A stretch of DNA of 64,000 nucleotides, taken from contig JAFNXL010000015.1 in the NCBI GenBank assembly GCA_017379075.1, forward strand, positions 1-64,000. The letters are read 5' to 3'. Numbering within the stretch: the stretch's first letter is position 1; the number at the start of each line of letters is the position of its first letter. Source of the stretch: Bacteroidaceae bacterium (lineage in GTDB: Bacteria; Bacteroidota; Bacteroidia; Bacteroidales; Bacteroidaceae). A program made the translations under genes and the position numbers. Below the pieces are notes generated by a model that was not told the origin of the DNA, ran no database searches, and saw nothing but the letters and a program-made list of their open reading frames with translations. Positions 1 to 7,279 of the stretch are shown one piece after another.

Positions 1-1
1 T

Positions 2-3000
2 TTTGTACATCTTCACGTACATACCCAATACTCTCTGCTGGACGGAATGGCCAGCATACCCAAACTTGTGGACAAAGCCGTTGCGGACGGCATGCGCGGC
101 ATGGCCATTACCGACCACGGCAACATGATGGGTGTCAAGGAACTGTTCAACTACACCAACAAGAAGAACGGTCCCATAAAGGACGAGATAAAGGGACTGA
201 ACAAACAGATTGCCGAACTGGAAAAGGCGGAAGTGCCGGACACAGCCGCCATTGAAGAACTGCGCAACAGCCTCAAGGAAGCCAAAAGACGGTTGTTCAA
301 ACCCATCTTCGGCTGTGAAATGTATTGTGCGCGAAGGGGGAAGGGACAGAAGACTGACAAGATTGACCAAAGCGGATGGCACCTGGTGGTGCTGGCCAAG
401 AACGAACAGGGATACCACAACCTAATCAAACTGGTATCAAGAGCATACGTTGACGGTTTCTACATGCGTCCGAGAACAGACCACGAGGATCTGGAACGCT
501 TTCATGAGGGACTGATCATCTGCTCGGCATGTATCGGTGGTGAAGTGCCCAAGAAAATACAGGCCGGGGACATGGAAGGCGCCATGGAGGCGGCAGCGTG
601 GTTCAAGAAAATCTGGGGCGACGACTACTATATAGAACTCCAACGGCACGAGGTGAAGAACCCGGCCATAAGAGCCAACCGAGACATCTACCCCCTGCAG
701 ATGGACATTAACAGGGGTTTGTTGGAAGTGGCACGACAACTGGACATCAAGATTATCTGCAGCAACGACGCGCACTTTGTGGACGAGGAGAATGCCGAAG
801 CACACGACCGTCTGTTGTGCCTGGGCACCAACCGCGATGTGGATGACATGAACCGTATGCTCTACTCCAAACAGGAATGGTTCAAGACACGCGCCGAGAT
901 GAACGAAGTCTTCAGCGATCTGCCCGAAGCCCTGAGCAACACCTGCGAGGTTTTGGACAAGGTGGAGTTCTACAGCATTGACCACCCGCCCATCATGCCC
1001 AACTTCGCCATCCCCAAAGAGTTCGGTACAGAAGACGGATACAGGGAAAAGTTTACGGACAAACAACTGTTTGACGAATTCACCCACGACGAGAACGGCA
1101 ATGAAATCATGTCTCCCAAGGATGCGGAAGACAAAGTGAAAAAGTTGGGAGGTGTAAACAGGCTTTACCGTCTGAAACTGGAAGCCGACTATCTGGCACA
1201 CCTGGCCTATGAAGGAGCCAAAAAGATATACGGCAACCCGCTGCCCGAAGTGGTTATAGAACGAATGAAGTTCGAACTGCACATCATGAAGACAATGGGC
1301 TTCCCCGGCTACTTCCTCATCGTACAGGACTACATCAACGCCGCACGCCACGAACTGCACGTTTCTGTGGGTCCGGGACGTGGAAGTGCGGCCGGAAGCG
1401 AGGTGGCATACTGCTTGGGAATCACAAAAGTGGACCCCATAAAATACGACTTGCTGTTCGAGCGCTTCCTAAACCCTGACCGAATTTCATTGCCCGATAT
1501 TGATGTGGACTTCGATGATGACGGACGCGGAAAAGTGTTGTCCTGGGTAACACAGAAATACGGTGAAGAGAAAGTTACGCATATCATTACATACGGTACA
1601 ATGGCCACCAAAATGGCCATCAAAGACGTGGCACGCGTACAGAAAGTGCCGCTGAACATATCCAACGACTGGTGCAAGGCCATCCCAGACCGTCTGCCGG
1701 ACGACAGCAGCGGAAATCCCCGAAAGATGAACCTGAAGAACTGCCTGGAGTGCGTACCGGCACTGGCGGAAGCACAGGCATCGCCCAACCCCGCCATCAG
1801 GGACACCATAAAATATGCCCAGATGCTGGAAGGCAATGTCCGAAACCTGGGCGTGCATGCCTGTGGTGTGATCATCTGCAGGGATGACGTTTCAGACTGG
1901 GTGCCCATCAGCACAGCAGAAGACAAGGAAACCGGAGAGAGACTGAGCTGCACGCAATACGAAGGTTCCGTAATTGAGGACACAGGCCTCATCAAGATGG
2001 ACTTCCTGGGACTGAAGAACCTGTCCACCATAAAGGAATGTGTGGCCAACATAAAGGAAAGTCTTGGCCTGGATGTGGATGTGGACCGACTGGACATAGA
2101 AGACGATGCCACCTACAAGCTCTATTGTGACGGACGCACCATCGGCACATTCCAGTTCGAGTCGGCAGGCATGCAAAAATATCTGCGCGAACTGCAGCCT
2201 TCTACCTTTGAAGACTTGATTGCCATGAACGCGCTGTACCGTCCAGGTCCAATGGACTACATTCCCGACTTCATTGACCGCAAGCACGGACGGAAGCCTG
2301 TGGAATACGACATTCCGTGCATGGAAAAATACCTGAAGGACACGTACGGCATTACAGTATACCAGGAGCAAGTGATGCTTCTGAGCCGCCAGCTGGCCAA
2401 CTTTACCCGAGGCGAAAGCGACACGCTGCGTAAGGCCATGGGTAAAAAGATGAGAAAGAAGCTGGACGAGATGAAGCCGCAGTTCATCAATCAGGGAAAA
2501 GCCAACGGCCACGACCCAGGAAAGTTAGAGAAGATATGGACAGACTGGGAGAAGTTTGCCTCTTACGCCTTCAACAAGAGCCATGCCACATGCTATTCCT
2601 GGGTGGCGTACCAGACCGCCTATCTGAAAGCCAACTTCCCCGCCGAATACATGGCTGCCAACATGAGTCGCAACCTGTCCAACATCTCCGAAATCACAAA
2701 ACTGATGAGCGAGTGCAAGTCCATGGGCATTCTTTGCCTGGGTCCGGACGTAAACAAGAGTAACCGCAAGTTCAGTGTGGACATGGGCGGAGACGTACGC
2801 TTCGGCCTGGGTGCCGTAAAGGGTCTGGGCGAAGGCGCTGTAGAAATCATCATCAAGGAACGCCAGCAGAACGGTCCGTACAAGAGTCTGTTCGACTTCA
2901 TACACCGTATCCCCATGTCGGCAGTCAAAAGAAACGGACTGGAATGCCTGGTGCTGAGCGGTGCGTTTGACTGTTTCGAAGAGATAAAGCGCGAACAGTA

Positions 3001-3799
3001 TTTCGCGCCCAATGCCAAAGGCGAAATCTTCATTGACGTGCTTATCCGCTATGCCACCGGATACCAGGTGGCCATGGAAGAGGCGCAAAACAGTCTGTTC
3101 GGCGGAGTGGAAGAAGTGGAAATACACACTCCCGACATCCCAGAGGCAGAACAATGGAGCGCCCTGGAACGACTGAACAAAGAACGTGACCTGGTTGGCA
3201 TCTATCTGAGCGCACACCCTCTGGACGAGTATTCCATCATACTGAACCAGGTATGCAACATGCACCTGAACGACATGGACGACCTCACTCCGTTTGCCAA
3301 CCAAGACGTGTACTTTGGCGGCATTGTAACCGGTGTGCGGCAGGGTATGTCCAAACGTGGTTCCGCATTTGGCATCGTGACCATGGAGGATTACAGCGGC
3401 TCACACGAAATAGCTCTTTTCGGCAACGACTGGGTACAATGGAGCAGTTTCATGGTGGAAGGCAATCTGCTCTACATTACAGCCAGATGCCAAGCACGCC
3501 AATATGACAGCAGCAGACTGGAATTAAAAATAGGCAGGATTGACTTCCTTTCCGATGTCAAGGACAACCTCATTGAGCACATCACCATCAACCTTCCCCT
3601 TCATGCCATCACCAACGACTTGGTGTATACGTTGAAGAAGCTGACTTCCGAAAACGGACCGGTAACGATGAGAGTCTGCATTACCGATGCCGAGGGGAAC
3701 CTGCTGCCCATGCAAAGCGTCCAAAGGAAAATAACTGTTAAAAAGGATTTAATTTCCTTTATAGAGAAGCAAACTGACATGTCATTTAAAATAAATTGA
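2..3799 (+). CDS. dnaE: DNA polymerase III alpha subunit (5' end outside window)
   Basis: Replicative polymerase catalytic subunit. The reading frame is already open at base 2, and the first visible residues (FVHLHVHTQYSLLDG) are the metal-binding opening of the PHP domain, so only a few N-terminal residues are missing and the ATG at 47 is internal. About 1265 residues are visible: PHP domain to about residue 290, the polymerase palm with catalytic PDIDVDF near residue 498, ALYRPGPM near residue 744, and a C-terminal OB-fold region. Length fits the Bacteroidales DnaE type. It is followed by trxA after 63 bp with a possible separate promoter at the dnaE stop. No disruption is seen. Confidence 0.97.
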   Translation, partial: FVHLHVHTQYSLLDGMASIPKLVDKAVADGMRGMAITDHGNMMGVKELFNYTNKKNGPIKDEIKGLNKQIAELEKAEVPDTAAIEELRNSLKEAKRRLFKPIFGCEMYCARRGKGQKTDKIDQSGWHLVVLAKNEQGYHNLIKLVSRAYVDGFYMRPRTDHEDLERFHEGLIICSACIGGEVPKKIQAGDMEGAMEAAAWFKKIWGDDYYIELQRHEVKNPAIRANRDIYPLQMDINRGLLEVARQLDIKIICSNDAHFVDEENAEAHDRLLCLGTNRDVDDMNRMLYSKQEWFKTRAEMNEVFSDLPEALSNTCEVLDKVEFYSIDHPPIMPNFAIPKEFGTEDGYREKFTDKQLFDEFTHDENGNEIMSPKDAEDKVKKLGGVNRLYRLKLEADYLAHLAYEGAKKIYGNPLPEVVIERMKFELHIMKTMGFPGYFLIVQDYINAARHELHVSVGPGRGSAAGSEVAYCLGITKVDPIKYDLLFERFLNPDRISLPDIDVDFDDDGRGKVLSWVTQKYGEEKVTHIITYGTMATKMAIKDVARVQKVPLNISNDWCKAIPDRLPDDSSGNPRKMNLKNCLECVPALAEAQASPNPAIRDTIKYAQMLEGNVRNLGVHACGVIICRDDVSDWVPISTAEDKETGERLSCTQYEGSVIEDTGLIKMDFLGLKNLSTIKECVANIKESLGLDVDVDRLDIEDDATYKLYCDGRTIGTFQFESAGMQKYLRELQPSTFEDLIAMNALYRPGPMDYIPDFIDRKHGRKPVEYDIPCMEKYLKDTYGITVYQEQVMLLSRQLANFTRGESDTLRKAMGKKMRKKLDEMKPQFINQGKANGHDPGKLEKIWTDWEKFASYAFNKSHATCYSWVAYQTAYLKANFPAEYMAANMSRNLSNISEITKLMSECKSMGILCLGPDVNKSNRKFSVDMGGDVRFGLGAVKGLGEGAVEIIIKERQQNGPYKSLFDFIHRIPMSAVKRNGLECLVLSGAFDCFEEIKREQYFAPNAKGEIFIDVLIRYATGYQVAMEEAQNSLFGGVEEVEIHTPDIPEAEQWSALERLNKERDLVGIYLSAHPLDEYSIILNQVCNMHLNDMDDLTPFANQDVYFGGIVTGVRQGMSKRGSAFGIVTMEDYSGSHEIALFGNDWVQWSSFMVEGNLLYITARCQARQYDSSRLELKIGRIDFLSDVKDNLIEHITINLPLHAITNDLVYTLKKLTSENGPVTMRVCITDAEGNLLPMQSVQRKITVKKDLISFIEKQTDMSFKIN

Positions 3800-3800
3800 G

Positions 3801-3808
3801 TATATTTG
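3801..3808 (+). promoter_or_regulatory. Possible -7 element for trxA
   Basis: TATATTTG fits the Bacteroidetes -7 consensus TAnnTTTG and lies 55 bp before trxA, directly after the dnaE stop. No TTTG is seen at the expected -33 distance, so the call is weak. Confidence 0.35.
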
Positions 3809-3862
3809 CAGACACAATCCATCTACATTTGATTATTCACCATTTAAACTATTATAAGGAAT

Positions 3863-4177
3863 ATGGCACAAAACATCACAAATAACAACATCGAAGAACT
3901 GATTGCAAGCGGCAAGGTTGTGGTAATCGACTTCAGTGCGTCATGGTGCGGACCCTGCAAACGTCTGGCTCCGATAATTGACAAACTGGCCGAGAAATAT
4001 GAAGGACAGGCCATCATTGGCAAGGTTGACATTGAAGAAGAGGAAGACCTGGCCATGAAGTACGGTATCAGAAATATCCCCACTGTGATTTTCATCAAGG
4101 ACGGTGAAGTGGCAGACAAGCACACAGGAGTGGGCAAGCTGAACGAGTATGAAGACAAGTTAAACGCATTACTTTAA
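3863..4177 (+). CDS. trxA: Thioredoxin
   Basis: Cytoplasmic thiol-disulfide reductant for ribonucleotide reductase and other partners. The 104-residue protein has the classic WCGPCK active site (Cys29, Cys32) and the cis-proline loop NIPT (Pro73), and has no signal peptide, so it is a cytoplasmic single-domain thioredoxin of normal length. It starts at ATG 3863 after an A-rich leader containing AAGGA. The next gene starts 13 bp downstream, and the run trxA, small acidic protein, tsaE, yaaA is packed tightly enough to be one transcript. Confidence 0.95.
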   Translation: MAQNITNNNIEELIASGKVVVIDFSASWCGPCKRLAPIIDKLAEKYEGQAIIGKVDIEEEEDLAMKYGIRNIPTVIFIKDGEVADKHTGVGKLNEYEDKLNALL

Positions 4178-4190
4178 AAACATTACATCT

Positions 4191-4520
4191 ATGAATCTGG
4201 ATGAAGAACTGCTGAAAGATGCAGAAGACGATCAGCTGACAATTGAATTCATCAAGCGTTATCTGCCTCAAGAGGTAAAGGAGAAGTTCACGGAAGAGGA
4301 CTTGTATTATTTTCTGGACGTATTGGTGGAATACTATGCCACCAGCGGTATTCTGGATGCAGACCCCGACGCTGACGGATATATCGACATTGACATCGAC
4401 ACCATCTCTGACTACCTGGCAAAGCAGGCAAAGAAAGACAAGATGGGAGAATTTGACCCCGAAGACCTGAGATGGATCGTTGAGGGCGAACTGGAATACG
4501 GCGAAGGCTTGAGCGACTAA
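4191..4520 (+). CDS. Conserved acidic protein of unknown function
   Basis: A 109-residue soluble protein rich in Asp and Glu, predicted mainly helical, with an Asp-rich stretch around residues 63-77 (DADPDADGYIDIDIDT) that could bind a cation. No signal peptide or membrane segment. I do not recognise a named family; by memory similar short acidic proteins sit beside trxA and tsaE in Bacteroidales. It lies 13 bp after trxA and 7 bp before tsaE, so it is probably co-transcribed with them. Function is not inferred. Confidence 0.8.
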   Translation: MNLDEELLKDAEDDQLTIEFIKRYLPQEVKEKFTEEDLYYFLDVLVEYYATSGILDADPDADGYIDIDIDTISDYLAKQAKKDKMGEFDPEDLRWIVEGELEYGEGLSD

Positions 4521-4527
4521 GAAAATC

Positions 4528-4944
4528 ATGCTGGAAATTAAGATAAAAAGTCTGGACGGCATTGCTGATGCCGCCAGACAATTTGTTGATGCCATGGGCG
4601 AGAACAAGGTGTTTGCCATGTTCGGCCCCATGGGTGTCGGCAAGACCACTTTCGTCAAAGCCGTCTGTGAGATTTTGGGCGTAGAGGACACCATCACATC
4701 GCCCACCTTTGCCATTGTCAATGAATACCGGACCAATACCGGCGACCAGATTTTCCACTTCGACTTTTACCGTATCCGAAAAGTGGAGGAAGTATACGAC
4801 ATGGGATATGAGGACTATGTCTACAGCGGTGCCGTGTGCTTTCTGGAATGGCCCGAACTGATTGAGGAACTTCTTCCCGAAGACGCCGTGCGCGTTACGC
4901 TCAGCGAAGAGGAAGACGGAACCCGAACCATCACCCTTCCGTAA
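4528..4944 (+). CDS. tsaE: tRNA threonylcarbamoyladenosine biosynthesis ATPase TsaE
   Basis: ATPase that works with TsaB and TsaD to place threonylcarbamoyl on A37 of ANN-decoding tRNAs. The 138-residue protein has the Walker A GPMGVGKTT (residues 33-41), the SPTF switch (58-61), HFDFYR (77-82) and EWPE (107-110), all in family order and at normal length. The stop is followed 5 bp later by yaaA. No tsaB or tsaD lies in this window. Confidence 0.93.
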   Translation: MLEIKIKSLDGIADAARQFVDAMGENKVFAMFGPMGVGKTTFVKAVCEILGVEDTITSPTFAIVNEYRTNTGDQIFHFDFYRIRKVEEVYDMGYEDYVYSGAVCFLEWPELIEELLPEDAVRVTLSEEEDGTRTITLP

Positions 4945-4949
4945 AAACC

Positions 4950-5702
4950 ATGCAGATACTTCTGGCCAACGCCAAGATGATGACTGCCGTATCCGACACA
5001 GCACCGCTGACGGAACCCAGCTTTCAGACCATCGCCGACACCCTGGCCTTGGAAATGGCAGCCATGTACACAGAAGAACTGGAAAAACAACTGGACTGCA
5101 GCAAAAAACTGGCCGCTGAAAACTGGGGACGCTATCAGAATTTCTTTACCGCGGCGAAGATTCCCGCCATCATGGCCTATAACGGACAGGCCTATAAACA
5201 TCTGCGTGCCAAAAGCCTGACTACGGAAGACCTGGAATTTGCCCAAAAGCACCTTTGGATCACCTGCTTCCTTTATGGGCTATTGCGTCCAATGGACGGG
5301 ATTGTCCCTTATCGGATGGAGCACTGCGCCACACTGCAAACCACCCACAACCGACCCATAAACCAATTCTGGAAAGACAAACTCACAGACTTCCTCATCA
5401 GCCAGACCAAAGCTGACGACGGTATTCTCATCCATCTGTCCACAGAAGAATATGAACATCTGTTCAACTGGAGACGGGTTTGCGAAGAACTCACTGTAAT
5501 CCAACCGCTTTTCTATGTCAGACAGGAGAAAGGCTTGAAAATGCAGGCGGTATGGGCAAAGTCGTGCAGAGGAGCAATGACACGTTTCATCATCAAAGAA
5601 CGCATAACCAAGCCTGAAAACCTAAACGTCTTCGCTTACGAAGGATTTGAGTTCGATCCACGACTTGGCGAAGCTTCATTTCCGCATTTTATAAGAAGCT
5701 GA
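4950..5702 (+). CDS. yaaA: Peroxide stress protein YaaA (DUF328/UPF0246)
   Basis: The 250-residue protein begins MQILLANAKMM and has the family's later blocks (AYNGQAYKHL near 72; FLYGLLRPMDGI near 108; ACRGAMTRF-like CRGAMTRFII near 207; YEGFEFDP near 231). YaaA in E. coli limits intracellular iron and oxidative damage after peroxide and binds DNA; that role is family knowledge, not visible here. It ends the trxA-tsaE-yaaA run and is convergent with porX, with only 8 bp between the two stop codons, so each transcript must terminate inside or beyond the other gene. Confidence 0.9.
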   Translation: MQILLANAKMMTAVSDTAPLTEPSFQTIADTLALEMAAMYTEELEKQLDCSKKLAAENWGRYQNFFTAAKIPAIMAYNGQAYKHLRAKSLTTEDLEFAQKHLWITCFLYGLLRPMDGIVPYRMEHCATLQTTHNRPINQFWKDKLTDFLISQTKADDGILIHLSTEEYEHLFNWRRVCEELTVIQPLFYVRQEKGLKMQAVWAKSCRGAMTRFIIKERITKPENLNVFAYEGFEFDPRLGEASFPHFIRS

Positions 5703-5710
5703 CCCAACTT

Positions 5711-7261
5711 TCACCCTCTTTTCTTTCCTTGCATGGTCACCAGTGGAATCAGCATTTCCTCCATGCTGATGCCGCCGTGCTGGAACGTGTCCTTATAGTA
5801 TTGCACGTAATGGTTATAGTTGTTGGGATAGGCAAAAAAGTCCTTTCCCGTGGCAAAGATGTAGGCCGAACTCAGATTTGGACTGGGAAGACCAGCCTGT
5901 GCGGGATTCTTTATTTCAAAAACCTCCTTAGGATTATAGGTAAGATTCTTGCCCACCTTATAGCGCAGGTTCGTATTGGTGTTCCTGTCACCGATAACCT
6001 TTATGGCATTGCCGGCATTGATGCTACCGTGGTCCGTTGTCAGTAAAACCCTGTAGTCACTGGCCGCCAAGGCGCGGAACAAGTCGGCAAGAGCAGAATG
6101 GCGGAACCAACTCAACGTAATGCTGCGATAGGCAGCCTCGTTACTGGCAAGCTCGCGCACCATACGGCTTTCCGTGCGGGCATGGGAAAGCATGTCAATG
6201 AAGTTGAGGACCACCACGTTCAAGTCGTATTTCCACAAATTCGGCAACTGCTGTACCAGTTTTTCTGCCGCCGAAGAATCATTGATCTTGTGGTAAGTGA
6301 AAGTGTTGTGTCGGCGGTAACGGTCAAACTGCGTCTTTATCAATGGGGCTTCGTTCAGGTTCTTTCCCTCTTCCGAATCCTCATCCACCCACAATTCGGG
6401 GAACATACGGGCTATGATGTTGGGCATCAGTCCGCTGAAGATGGAATTTCGCGCATATTGTGTGGCCGTGGGAAGAATGCTGCAATACAGGCTTTCTTCA
6501 ATGGTAAAGAGATCGGCAATCTCATTGTACAACACGCGCCATTGGTCGTAACGGAAATTGTCTATTACAAGCAGGAACACCTTTTCGCCCTTGTTCAGAT
6601 ACGGGAACACCTTTTTCTTGAAAATGTCCGGACTCATGACCGGGCGGTCGTCAGGATTTTCCATCCACCGCATGTAGTTCTTACGGATAAACTTGGCAAA
6701 CTCCGTTTCGGCCTCCTCGCGCTGCATACGAAGCATCTCCACCATTCCGCTGTCTGTCTCAGAAAGTTGCAGTTCCCAGTAAGTCAACTTCTTGTACGTC
6801 TCTATCCATTCGTCCAAAGTCAGCGAATCGTTTATCTGCAAACCAATCTTGCCAAAATCCTGCTGATAGGCCGTTTGCGCCACCTCGGTTACAATCTCCT
6901 TGTGATGTATGTTTTTCTTCAGCGTGAGCAGAATCTGCGTGGGATTGACTGGTTTTATCAGATAGTCGGCTATCTGCGCACCGATGGCTTGATCCATGAT
7001 GTTCTCTTCCTCGCTCTTGGTCACCATCACAACTGGCATGCTGGGATGAATGGCCTTTATGCGGTTCAAGGTTTCCAACCCGCTTATGCCCGGCATGTTC
7101 TCATCGAGCAGAACCAGATCAAAATCCACCTCCGCGCATTTGTCCAATGCGTCAAAGCCATTGGTCACCGTGGTTACGTCATATCCTTTTTTCTGAAGAA
7201 ACAGGATATGAGCCTTGAGCAAATCAATCTCATCGTCTACCCATAACAATCTGTAGTTCAT
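5711..7261 (-). CDS. porX: PorX-type response regulator with PglZ phosphatase domain
   Basis: Two-domain regulator of about 516 residues. The receiver domain (1-120) has acidic D9/D10, the phosphoacceptor D53 in LLDENMPG, Thr81 and Lys103. The C-terminal part is a PglZ/alkaline-phosphatase-like domain, with the nucleophile region near VIDNFRYDQWR and metal sites near TTDHGS. In Porphyromonas, PorX with PorY and SigP controls the type IX secretion system and its PglZ domain is a phosphodiesterase. I place the start at the internal Met (MNYRLLWVDDE, 7261) because receiver domains begin there; an in-frame ATG at 7270 adds only MEC. It lies 18 bp after porW. No secretion-system structural genes are in this window. 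Confidence 0.9.
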   Translation of the reverse strand: MNYRLLWVDDEIDLLKAHILFLQKKGYDVTTVTNGFDALDKCAEVDFDLVLLDENMPGISGLETLNRIKAIHPSMPVVMVTKSEEENIMDQAIGAQIADYLIKPVNPTQILLTLKKNIHHKEIVTEVAQTAYQQDFGKIGLQINDSLTLDEWIETYKKLTYWELQLSETDSGMVEMLRMQREEAETEFAKFIRKNYMRWMENPDDRPVMSPDIFKKKVFPYLNKGEKVFLLVIDNFRYDQWRVLYNEIADLFTIEESLYCSILPTATQYARNSIFSGLMPNIIARMFPELWVDEDSEEGKNLNEAPLIKTQFDRYRRHNTFTYHKINDSSAAEKLVQQLPNLWKYDLNVVVLNFIDMLSHARTESRMVRELASNEAAYRSITLSWFRHSALADLFRALAASDYRVLLTTDHGSINAGNAIKVIGDRNTNTNLRYKVGKNLTYNPKEVFEIKNPAQAGLPSPNLSSAYIFATGKDFFAYPNNYNHYVQYYKDTFQHGGISMEEMLIPLVTMQGKKRG

Positions 7262-7279
7262 GCATTCCAATTTAAGGAG

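Noticed and set aside
437..1360. Antisense frame opposite dnaE
   Set aside because: No domain signature, no promoter; dnaE is certain on the other strand.
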